Below are positions 7,743 to 15,262 of a DNA stretch of 38,427 nucleotides, piece after piece. Source of the stretch: Lachnospiraceae bacterium (lineage in GTDB: Bacteria > Bacillota > Clostridia > Lachnospirales > Lachnospiraceae); NCBI GenBank assembly GCA_014804615.1, contig JAAUZL010000023.1:109737-148163 (forward strand), given 5' to 3'. The notes under the pieces are model-generated. The model had not been told where the DNA came from. It did no database searches and was given only the letters and a program-made list of their open reading frames with translations. Each line of letters begins with the position of its first letter. Position 1 is the stretch's first letter. A program made the translations under genes and the position numbers.

Positions 7743-8606
7743 TCAGGAATATATGTCTTGTACATTTCCGACATTCTGCATCGCATATTTTCTGGCATCC
7801 GCCATTCCCATGGAATGATACTTTTTAAAATCATGGCATAAATGTGCCTGATCGGAATACCCGTATTGATATACAGCATCCAGAACATTAAAATTCCTCT
7901 TGTATATGATATCACTCCACAAACACTGATATCTGACCAGGGATGCCAGACTCTTCGGCGAAACCCCCACATATTCGCCAAACAATCTTTCCAACTGCCG
8001 GTCGCCTACAAGAACCTCCCGCCGTAAATCCTCCATCGATATATTTCCCCTGCTTGCCAGGATCTTATAAACCGCCTGAAGAACGGTCTGATTCTCATAT
8101 CTGTCACTAAGGTATTTCAATAATACCTTCTCCACCATCGGGATCAGCTGATAGATATCCGCCACATCAAACAGCATTCTCTCAATCTCTTTTTTTATTT
8201 TTGGGAAATGATATCCGACGTCAAAAAAAGTATTTTTCGTACCTCTCACAGATTCCTCAGAAAATGCAATGACTCCCCAGGCATAGAATCGGATCGCAAA
8301 GGAAAAGATCGTTTTACTCTCATCTCTGACATCCTCTATCGCAAACGTCCTGTCATCTATTCCGCAAAACCGGCTTCCCAGCTTATTGTTCGTAAAATCC
8401 ACATGAAAGATAATATCCATACAGGTATCCGGCGTCACAATGTCTTTTATGACCACATCGCTCTTTTCCTGCCTGACCGCTCCCCTCGTTCCCCAAAAGC
8501 ATCGGATATAAGGCTTCAGGGCATCGCAGGGATCGAGTTCCATATAACTGTCACCGTTTTTTAACGGAGTCGCTGTTATCGGCCTGTACATATGATATAA
8601 TTCCAT
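7743..8606 (-). CDS. AraC family transcriptional regulator
   Basis: A 287-residue regulator from the ATG at 8606; a longer in-frame start at 8666 exists but gives an atypical leader. The N-terminal ~150 residues (CDALKPYIRCFWGT, VVIKDIVTPDTCMDIIFHVD) resemble the DUF6597-type sensor domain of many Firmicutes AraC proteins. The C-terminal ~100 residues form the double helix-turn-helix: NISMEDLRREVLVGDRQLERLFGEYVGVSPKSLASLVRYQ and the second motif with YGYSDQAHLCHDFKKYHSM. Ligand and targets are unknown. It is divergent from rqcH, with 155 bases between their start codons, and its likely targets are the MmcQ/DUF3795 and VOC genes immediately downstream. Confidence 0.85.
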   Translation of the reverse strand: MELYHMYRPITATPLKNGDSYMELDPCDALKPYIRCFWGTRGAVRQEKSDVVIKDIVTPDTCMDIIFHVDFTNNKLGSRFCGIDDRTFAIEDVRDESKTIFSFAIRFYAWGVIAFSEESVRGTKNTFFDVGYHFPKIKKEIERMLFDVADIYQLIPMVEKVLLKYLSDRYENQTVLQAVYKILASRGNISMEDLRREVLVGDRQLERLFGEYVGVSPKSLASLVRYQCLWSDIIYKRNFNVLDAVYQYGYSDQAHLCHDFKKYHSMGMADARKYAMQNVGNVQDIYS

Positions 8607-8686
8607 ACCCCCGCCTCTCCCTTCCTGTAGTATCCCTATTGTATCACAGCGCCTTTCGCTAAGCATCCACTAAAAAAAGTTAAAAA

Positions 8687-8715
8687 TTGAAAAACATTTC
8701 CGTTTATTGTATATT
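8687..8715 (+). promoter_or_regulatory. Probable sigma-A promoter of rqcH
   Basis: TTGAAA (8687-8692) and TATATT (8710-8715) are spaced by exactly 17 bases in an AT-rich segment, giving a start near 8722 and a leader of about 40 bases before the ATG at 8762. Confidence 0.6.
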
Positions 8716-8761
8716 TGTTGTGATATCATAATCTATGAACAGAAAAAGGACGGAACGCAAT

Positions 8762-10525
8762 ATGGCTTTTGACGGCATCACCATTGCAAATATCACAAAA
8801 GAATTACAGGAAACGCTTCTGGGCGGACGCATTTATAAGATCGCCCAGCCGGAAAATGACGCGCTTCTTCTCACCATAAAGAATAATGGCGGTCAATACC
8901 GCCTGCTGTTATCCGCAGACGCCTCTCTCCCTCTGGTCTATCTGACAGAGAAAAACAGGCAAAGCCCCATGACTGCGCCGGGCTTTTGTATGCTCCTGCG
9001 CAAACACCTGCAGAACGCCCGCATCACCGCCATCTCCCAGCCGGGCCTGGAACGCATCATTCATATCGATCTGGAACACCTAAACGAGATGGGCGATCTG
9101 TGTCAAAAGAAACTGATCGTGGAGATCATGGGCAAACACAGTAATATCATTTTCTGCGATGATAAGGAACAGATCATAGACAGTATCAAGCATATTTCTG
9201 CTATGGTCAGCTCTGTCAGAGAGGTTCTGCCGGGCCGCCCCTACTTTATTCCGCAGACACAGGATAAACAGAATCCTTTATCTTTGGATAATCGCGCCGA
9301 TTCAAGTTATGTAAACTTCAAAGCACAGATGCAGGAGAAACCCATGCCGCTCTACAAGGCGCTCTACACCACTTATACTGGCCTTTCTCCTGTCATTGCC
9401 CAAGAGATCTGTTATCGGGCCGGTGTGGACGCTGATCTGCCCGCAAAAGCGCTGGCAGATACCGATGAAGCTTCTCTGAAGGCGGCCTTTTCCGCATTCA
9501 CGGATATGATGGCACAGGTGGCCGCAGGGACATTTTCCCCTGTCATCATCTACGACGGTAAGACGCCCATCGAGTTTGCCGCCCTTTCCCTGACCCTCTA
9601 CCGTGACAAGGAAAGCTGTTCCTTCCCCAGTATCAGCAGTGTGCTGGAGCGCTACTATGCGGAGCGGGAAACCGTGACCCGTATCCGCCAGAAATCCATT
9701 GATCTGAGACGGATCGTACAGACCGCCCTGGAGCGCAATGTCAAAAAATATGACCTACAGCTTCGGCAGATGGAGGACACAAAAAAGCGGGATACCTATA
9801 AGATCTATGGAGAGCTTTTAAACACCTACGGCTACAGTGCAGAGCCAGGCGCAAAAACGCTGGAAGCTGTCAACTACTACACCGGCGAACCGGTGACCAT
9901 CCCTCTGGACGACACCCTCACAGCTCAGGAAAATGCCCAGAGATATTTTGATAAATACGGAAAGATGAAGAGAACCTATGAGGCGCTCTCAGAGTTGACC
10001 GTACAAGTCAAAGAAGAGATCGAGCATCTGGAATCCATCCTATCCGCCCTGGACATTGCCATGCAGGAGGAGGATCTGGTACAGATCCGGGAAGAACTGA
10101 TCGAGAGCGGTTATATCCGTCGGAAAGGCGGCGCTAAAAAAGCGAAGATCACAAGCAAACCCTTCCACTATATGAGCAGCGATGGTTTCCACCTCTATGT
10201 GGGAAAAAATAATTTCCAGAACGATGAGCTCACCTTCAAATTCGCCACCGGAGACGACTGGTGGTTTCATGCCAAGCAGATGCCCGGCTCTCACGTTATT
10301 CTTAAAACAGAGGGAAAGGAAGTGCCGGACCGCGCCTTTGAGGAGGCTGCAAAACTTGCCGCCTACTATTCCAGAGGCCGCGAACAGGATAAGGTGGAGA
10401 TCGATTACATCCAGAAAAAACATGTAAAAAAACCAGCCGGTGCTAAGCCCGGCTTCGTGGTGTACTATACAAACTACTCTATGGCGATAGATTCCGACAT
10501 CTCCGGTCTGACCGAGCTATCCTGA
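8762..10525 (+). CDS. rqcH: RqcH/NFACT family ribosome rescue factor
   Basis: A 587-residue NFACT protein, also annotated as fibronectin-binding protein A. RqcH binds the obstructed large ribosomal subunit and directs C-terminal alanine tailing of stalled peptides. NFACT-N runs from MAFDGITIANITKEL; a helical coiled-coil middle (about 290-430) includes RYYAERETVTRIRQKS and LSELTVQVKEEIEHLES; NFACT-R follows with SSDGFHLYVGKNNFQNDEL, DDWWFHAKQMPGSHVI and KKPAGAKPGFVVYYTNYSM. The position of the functionally important Asp97-Arg98 pair of B. subtilis RqcH reads Glu97-Arg98 here. The ATG at 8762 matches the family start; an upstream ATG at 8735 would add nine residues. This is the only plus-strand gene in the window, and its last 52 bases overlap the convergent lipoprotein gene. 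Confidence 0.93.
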   Translation: MAFDGITIANITKELQETLLGGRIYKIAQPENDALLLTIKNNGGQYRLLLSADASLPLVYLTEKNRQSPMTAPGFCMLLRKHLQNARITAISQPGLERIIHIDLEHLNEMGDLCQKKLIVEIMGKHSNIIFCDDKEQIIDSIKHISAMVSSVREVLPGRPYFIPQTQDKQNPLSLDNRADSSYVNFKAQMQEKPMPLYKALYTTYTGLSPVIAQEICYRAGVDADLPAKALADTDEASLKAAFSAFTDMMAQVAAGTFSPVIIYDGKTPIEFAALSLTLYRDKESCSFPSISSVLERYYAERETVTRIRQKSIDLRRIVQTALERNVKKYDLQLRQMEDTKKRDTYKIYGELLNTYGYSAEPGAKTLEAVNYYTGEPVTIPLDDTLTAQENAQRYFDKYGKMKRTYEALSELTVQVKEEIEHLESILSALDIAMQEEDLVQIREELIESGYIRRKGGAKKAKITSKPFHYMSSDGFHLYVGKNNFQNDELTFKFATGDDWWFHAKQMPGSHVILKTEGKEVPDRAFEEAAKLAAYYSRGREQDKVEIDYIQKKHVKKPAGAKPGFVVYYTNYSMAIDSDISGLTELS

Positions 10526-11343
10526 TCCACCTGCAGATTTACCCCGTCCGATGTGACTGTAACCGTCCCCTCATCGGTATAGTAAGCGCTGCATCGGCAG
10601 GACTCCAAAAGAGCCAGCGTCTCCTCCTCCACCCGGCTCCGCTCCGCTCCGGCTGTGAGGACAGCATACTTTGGCTGCACCTTCGTAAACAGATCCCGCA
10701 GTTTCTTATTATAATCGCCGTGGTGGGGCATTTTGATCAGATCCCATCGCTTCTGTGCAAGCGCAGAATCTAAAAGCTCTTCTGTCCGCTGTTTCTGGGC
10801 ATCCCCCATCAAAAGTATCCCGTTTCGGTTATTTGTAACAGCCGTTATCAAAGAATAGTTATTATCATTTTCGTAAGATACCTCACGGGGCGCATCCACA
10901 TAAAACTCTATTCCTTCCAAGGAAAACTGATAATTCTGCCGCAGCCGCCTGCTCGCCGTTTCCGTCTCCCCCAGAGCCTCCATAAGCGCAAGATAAGGTT
11001 CCGAATTCTCCTGATAATCCGGCATCAGCACACAGCCCACCTCATAGCGCCGCAGCAGTTTGGCCGCACTGCCGATGTGATCCTTGTCAAAGTGGCTTAA
11101 AATCAGATACTCGATCCGCTGCGTCTGCAGACTGTCCATGAACTCACAGATCATCTCCTGATCGTCCTCGTCCGCCGCATCATTCACCACCACGCTCTCC
11201 CCCGCCTCGATCACAATACAATCCGATTTCCCCGTATCCAGAAAGGTCATTTTTAACAGGGCCGGGGATTCCTCTTTCCCGCATCCAAAAAGCGCTGCCG
11301 TCAGCAAAAGCATGAGCAGTACAGCCCGCCATCTCACTTTCAC
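10474..11343 (-). CDS. Metallo-beta-lactamase-fold lipoprotein (ComEC C-terminal-like)
   Basis: A 289-residue protein starting with GTG at 11343, with GGAGG seven bases upstream. A short signal ends in a lipobox LFGC with Cys21, so the mature protein is probably a lipoprotein on the outer face of the membrane. The metallo-beta-lactamase motifs follow: SHFDKDHIG with His84, Asp86, Asp88 and His89, then LLMGDAQ, then KMPHHGDYN and YAVLTAG. This is the ComEC/Rec2 soluble-domain type, often acting on nucleic acids or phosphodiesters, but the substrate is unknown. Its start overlaps the stop of the flippase gene by four bases, so it is translationally coupled. The 3' end overlaps rqcH on the opposite strand by 52 bases. 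Confidence 0.88.
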   Translation of the reverse strand: MKVRWRAVLLMLLLTAALFGCGKEESPALLKMTFLDTGKSDCIVIEAGESVVVNDAADEDDQEMICEFMDSLQTQRIEYLILSHFDKDHIGSAAKLLRRYEVGCVLMPDYQENSEPYLALMEALGETETASRRLRQNYQFSLEGIEFYVDAPREVSYENDNNYSLITAVTNNRNGILLMGDAQKQRTEELLDSALAQKRWDLIKMPHHGDYNKKLRDLFTKVQPKYAVLTAGAERSRVEEETLALLESCRCSAYYTDEGTVTVTSDGVNLQVDQDSSVRPEMSESIAIE

Positions 11344-13070
11344 AGGGACGCCTCCTCCTTCTTCTTTTTTCGTTTCTTTCTCCGTCTTCTCTTCTTTTTC
11401 TTTACCCGCTTCCCCTTTTTCTCTTTTTTCGGCCCGTCTGATAACAGATGTAATTTTTTAGCAATAGCAACCAGCATCATGCCTTTCGGGAATGCCAGCA
11501 GCTCCTCCTCTTCCACACCGCCGATCATAAGCAGGATTGACGCATAGACACAGACACCCACACCGATCGCAATGAGCAGCACCACACGGCTCACGGGCAA
11601 AAGCAGCATCAGCCCGTGATAGATACCGAAGGCCGCCGCCCCCATCACAGCCGCCGCAAAGCCCGGCTTTACAAAAAGTTTCATCACATCCATGCGGTAA
11701 TCCAGATGCTTTCTCACAGAGAGCTGGTTCAGCACGCACACCACCAGAGAATAGATAATATTGGCCATCGCCAACGCATAGAGATCCAGATCCGTGTACA
11801 GCAAAAGGGCGATCATTCCCGCCACCTGGACCACCAACGCTATCGCCGCGTGGATCACCGGCGTGTTGACCTTGCCGATTCCCTGCAGGATTGCATTGGT
11901 CAGAGTCGAGAGGCTATAGAGTACGATGGTGATGGCAAGCGCCGCCAAAAGCCCTGATGCGATATCCAGAGATTCCTTCTGAGGAAAAATAAACTGCATG
12001 ATGGGCTTTGGCAGCACCGCCATCCCCACCGCCGCCGGAATCGCGATAAGCATTGTCATCTGCACAGCACGCGTCGCTTGTTTTCTGGTCTGTGTCAGAG
12101 TGCCCCGCACATAGGAAGCCGCAACATTCGGAATGATAGCCGAGGACATAGCAGAGGCGATCGCCACTGGAATATTCACCACCGCTACCGCTTGAGTCGC
12201 AAAAATCCCGTAATGATTGCTGGCCAGCACCGCGTCCACTTTTTTAAAATCCATGACATGGTAATAGATGGTCATATTGACCACCGTAGTACAGTTATAG
12301 ATAAAGGTACTGAGAATAAAAGGGGTAACGATGGTAAAAATTACCTTGAATATCTCCCGATAGGTCTCCTCATGCCGGGTTCTGTCCCGCTCCACCCGCT
12401 TTTTGATGATCCCGCTGTTTAAGCGGTACATACCGAACATAAAAAGAAGGCCGATCAGCACGCCTGCCCCGGTTCCCAACGCCGATCCCGCCGAACCGTA
12501 GATAGCCCGGCCGGTAAGATCATCCTCCGATGCCAGACTGATCAGAAGTTTTGCCGCCCCTATGCTGACAGACGCATTCAAGATCTGCTCAAGGACCTGA
12601 GATATAGAGGTGTGCAGCATAGAGCCGTGAGCCTGAAAGAAACCACGAAACACGCCTAAAAATCCCGAAAAAAAGATAGTCGGTGCCAGCACACGAAGGG
12701 CCACCACCGCATTCGGATTCTTCCTCACCAGATAAGGCGCTCCCACAAAGGTCAGGATCGAGGCAATACCGCCTACGACCAGCACATAAAGAAGTGCACA
12801 GACGAAAACCTTCTGTGCATTCTTATACTCCTTAAAAGCAAGCCTCTGCGCGATCACCTTGGAAATCGCCGAGGGAATGCTGTAGGAAGAAATCAACAAT
12901 ATAATTGTATAAATATTGATCGCCGCACTGTAATACCCGTTTCCCTCAATTCCAATGATGGAAAGAAGAGGGCTTCTGTATATCAGGCTGATCACTTTGA
13001 CAAGCATCCCGGCTGCCGCCAGGATGCCCGCCTGAAACACAAATGTGTTTTTTTTCTTCGGATGTTCCAT
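11340..13070 (-). CDS. SpoVB/MurJ-like polysaccharide flippase with basic C-terminal tail
   Basis: A 576-residue multi-pass membrane protein of the MOP/MVF superfamily, in the SpoVB/YtgP/MurJ branch that flips lipid-linked cell-wall precursors. The branch N-terminus is clear (AGILAAAGMLVKVISLIYRSPLLSIIG followed by GNGYYSAAINIYTI) and about a dozen hydrophobic segments follow. Residues 547-576 are extreme: 21 of 30 are Lys or Arg, encoded by a purine-rich tract at 11343-11432 that also contains the Shine-Dalgarno sequence of the next gene. The gene starts five bases after glgA ends. Whether it serves vegetative wall synthesis or sporulation cannot be told from sequence. Confidence 0.88.
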   Translation of the reverse strand: MEHPKKKNTFVFQAGILAAAGMLVKVISLIYRSPLLSIIGIEGNGYYSAAINIYTIILLISSYSIPSAISKVIAQRLAFKEYKNAQKVFVCALLYVLVVGGIASILTFVGAPYLVRKNPNAVVALRVLAPTIFFSGFLGVFRGFFQAHGSMLHTSISQVLEQILNASVSIGAAKLLISLASEDDLTGRAIYGSAGSALGTGAGVLIGLLFMFGMYRLNSGIIKKRVERDRTRHEETYREIFKVIFTIVTPFILSTFIYNCTTVVNMTIYYHVMDFKKVDAVLASNHYGIFATQAVAVVNIPVAIASAMSSAIIPNVAASYVRGTLTQTRKQATRAVQMTMLIAIPAAVGMAVLPKPIMQFIFPQKESLDIASGLLAALAITIVLYSLSTLTNAILQGIGKVNTPVIHAAIALVVQVAGMIALLLYTDLDLYALAMANIIYSLVVCVLNQLSVRKHLDYRMDVMKLFVKPGFAAAVMGAAAFGIYHGLMLLLPVSRVVLLIAIGVGVCVYASILLMIGGVEEEELLAFPKGMMLVAIAKKLHLLSDGPKKEKKGKRVKKKKRRRRKKRKKKKEEASL

Positions 13071-13075
13071 GTCCC

Positions 13076-14521
13076 TTATCCAATCAGCCAGTCATACATT
13101 TCCTGATATTTCTTTGCCGATACATGCCAGGAGAAGTCCGCAGCCATACCTCTGTCCACGATCTTATTCCACTCCCGTTTCTTGTCATAATAGATATGCT
13201 CCGCATACCGGATCGTTCCCAGCATCTCATGAGCATTATAATTCCTGAAGCTGAAGCCTGTGCCTACGCCTTCATATTCATTGTAAGGCTGTACCGTATC
13301 CTTCAGACCGCCGGTCTCACGCACAATGGGCACCGTGCCATAGCGCAGAGACATCAACTGGCTCAAGCCGCATGGCTCGAAGAGAGAAGGCATCAGGAAT
13401 GCATCGCTGGCCGCATAGATCTTATGGGAGAGCGCATCGGAATAGTAAATGTTAGCCGACACCTTGCCGTGATACTTCCAGTCAAAGTGGCGGAACATAT
13501 TCTCATACTGCTCCTCGCCCGTGCCAAGCACCACGATCTGCACATTATCCTGACACAACTCATCCATTATGTAGGCGATCAAGTCGAAGCCCTTCTGTCC
13601 TGTCAATCTCGACACGATACCGATCATCATGGCCTTATCATCCTGATTTAAGCCCAGCTCCTCCTGCAGAGCGCGCTTGTTCTTGATCTTTTCCTTGCGG
13701 AAATTGACTGCATTATACCTGAAATCTATGTTCTTATCCGTCTCCGGATTAAAGTCCTCATAATCAATACCGTTCACGATACCGCGCAGATCCCTCGTTC
13801 TGGCACAGAGCAGTCCGTTCAGGCCCTCGCCGTAAAACGCTGTTTTGATCTCCTCCGCATAGGTATCGCTGACTGTGGTGATCGCGTCCGCGTAGACCAG
13901 ACCGCCCTTTAAGAGGTTGGCATCCTTATAGGCCTCCAGCTTATCGGAAGTAAAGAAATATCCCGGCAGACCGGTGATCTCCTTGACATCCTTCACATTC
14001 CATTTCCCCTGGAACTTCAGGTTATGGATCGTCATAACGGTCTTAATGCCCCGATAGAATTCTCCGCCCTGGAAACGCTCCTTCAGATACACCGGAATCA
14101 AACCTGTCTGCCAGTCATGGCAGTGGATCAGATCCGGCCTGAAATCGATCACAGGCAGAATACACAGTGCTGCTTTAGAGAAAAAGGCATACTTCTCGAT
14201 CTCAAACAAAGCGTTGTCACTGTAAGGCTGAAACCCATTAAAATAACTCTCGTTATCAATAAAATAATACTTCACGCCATCGACTTCCGCTTCCAGAATA
14301 CCCACATACTCCTCTTTCCAGTGGAAATCCATGTAAAAATGCGCCTTGTAGGTGAGTTTATCCTTCATTTCCTGTTTCATACAGGTATATTTCGGAAGTA
14401 TCACCCGCACGTCAAAATACTCTTTGTCAATACATTTGGGCAGGGAACCGACCACATCCGCCAATCCCCCCGTTTTGATAAAAGGTACCCCCTCCGACGC
14501 AACAAATAATATTTTCTTCAT
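13076..14521 (-). CDS. glgA: Glycogen synthase (ADP-glucose type, GT5)
   Basis: A 481-residue GT5 glycosyltransferase that extends alpha-1,4-glucan from ADP-glucose. The N-terminal KTGGLADVVGSLPK motif (nucleotide binding), the segment HCHDWQTGLIPVYL, and the C-terminal MPSLFEPCGLSQLMSLRYGTVPIVRETGGLKDTV motif are all intact. The ATG at 14521 has GGAGGG six bases upstream; an in-frame start 27 bases earlier lacks a ribosome site. No other glycogen genes are nearby, so this is a stand-alone glgA, co-directional with the flippase gene five bases downstream. A promoter candidate lies at 14580-14608. Confidence 0.95.
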   Translation of the reverse strand: MKKILFVASEGVPFIKTGGLADVVGSLPKCIDKEYFDVRVILPKYTCMKQEMKDKLTYKAHFYMDFHWKEEYVGILEAEVDGVKYYFIDNESYFNGFQPYSDNALFEIEKYAFFSKAALCILPVIDFRPDLIHCHDWQTGLIPVYLKERFQGGEFYRGIKTVMTIHNLKFQGKWNVKDVKEITGLPGYFFTSDKLEAYKDANLLKGGLVYADAITTVSDTYAEEIKTAFYGEGLNGLLCARTRDLRGIVNGIDYEDFNPETDKNIDFRYNAVNFRKEKIKNKRALQEELGLNQDDKAMMIGIVSRLTGQKGFDLIAYIMDELCQDNVQIVVLGTGEEQYENMFRHFDWKYHGKVSANIYYSDALSHKIYAASDAFLMPSLFEPCGLSQLMSLRYGTVPIVRETGGLKDTVQPYNEYEGVGTGFSFRNYNAHEMLGTIRYAEHIYYDKKREWNKIVDRGMAADFSWHVSAKKYQEMYDWLIG

Positions 14522-14579
14522 AACAACCCTCCAACCGTAGCTCGTCATTCTTTGACAGGAGTAACACAGATTCTCCTAA

Positions 14580-14608
14580 ATAACAGTATACAATATTTCG
14601 GGTGTCAA
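14580..14608 (-). promoter_or_regulatory. Candidate promoter of glgA
   Basis: On the minus strand, TTGACA (14608-14603) is followed after 17 bases by TGTTAT (14585-14580), giving a consensus -35 and a four-of-six -10. The segment upstream is AT-rich. The leader to the glgA ATG would be about 50 bases. Confidence 0.5.
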
Positions 14609-14648
14609 TAAAAGAATTATTTTGAATTTTAACAAACGTTACAATTTA

Positions 14649-15164
14649 TTACCGCCGATACTGGAGTCGGATCTTGTCCGCGATCAAAGCAATAAACTCC
14701 GAATTCGTAGGCTTACCCTTCCCCGTATTGATGGTATAGCCAAAAAGTGCGTCCAGCGTTTCCATCCTGCCTCTGGACCAGGCCACCTCAATGGCATGGC
14801 GGATGGCCCGCTCTACCCGGCTGGGCGTCGTCTGATACTTTTTCGCTATAGTGGGATAGAGGATCTTTGTGATCGACCCCAGCATCTCCACATCCTCCAC
14901 TGACATCATGATCGCTTCCCGCAGATACTGATAACCCTTGATGTGAGCGGGTACTCCGATCTCGTGGATCATATCCGTTACATCCTTCTCCAGATCCCGG
15001 CCCTCAGATTCTGTCATCTCCGTTCCTTCCGGTGTATTCTTATCCGTATCCCCGGAAGGAACGGTTATCAGGATCCGAAATTCTCTGTTTGCACTGATCA
15101 GATTATCCAGAAGCCGATAGATCTGTTCCTGATCTCTTGTAGCCGTCACATTTATTGTCTCCAT
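14649..15164 (-). CDS. Spo0A-type DNA-binding protein lacking the receiver domain
   Basis: A 171-residue protein. Residues 60-171 are a near-canonical Spo0A effector domain: [20 protein letters not shown], then [16 protein letters not shown], the recognition region [21 protein letters not shown], and [17 protein letters not shown]. Normal Spo0A (about 260-270 residues) has a CheY-like receiver first, with a phosphorylated Asp. Here residues 1-59 are a short unrelated segment ([20 protein letters not shown] and a Thr/Glu-rich linker) with no receiver motifs. The ATG has GGAGG seven bases upstream, and only 98 bases separate it from the previous gene, so no receiver is hidden in another frame. 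Full-length spo0A usually follows spoIVB; here two glycan genes intervene. It could be a phosphorylation-independent regulator or a paralogue with true spo0A elsewhere. Confidence 0.85.
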   Translation of the reverse strand: METINVTATRDQEQIYRLLDNLISANREFRILITVPSGDTDKNTPEGTEMTESEGRDLEKDVTDMIHEIGVPAHIKGYQYLREAIMMSVEDVEMLGSITKILYPTIAKKYQTTPSRVERAIRHAIEVAWSRGRMETLDALFGYTINTGKGKPTNSEFIALIADKIRLQYRR

Positions 15165-15218
15165 TTGTTTCCTCCATTTCCCCTTTTACTTCCGGCTTGA
15201 TATCCATACCACTCTCTC

Positions 15219-15224
15219 ATTATA
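15219..15224 (-). promoter_or_regulatory. Candidate -10 element of the Spo0A-like gene
   Basis: TATAAT on the minus strand, 55 bases before the ATG at 15164, inside the 98-base gap after the SGNH gene. No convincing -35 hexamer is visible at 17 bases, so this is a weak call. No 0A box (TGTCGAA) is seen in this gap. Confidence 0.3.
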
Positions 15225-15262
15225 AACAATAGTCGGGACCGGGGAAACATTTAGGCATCGCA

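Noticed and set aside
15165-15262. Receiver domain of spo0A lost by a frameshift
   Set aside because: The gap before the Spo0A-like ATG is only 98 bases, far too short for a ~120-residue receiver, and the preceding SGNH gene is intact. The truncation is structural, not a simple frameshift.
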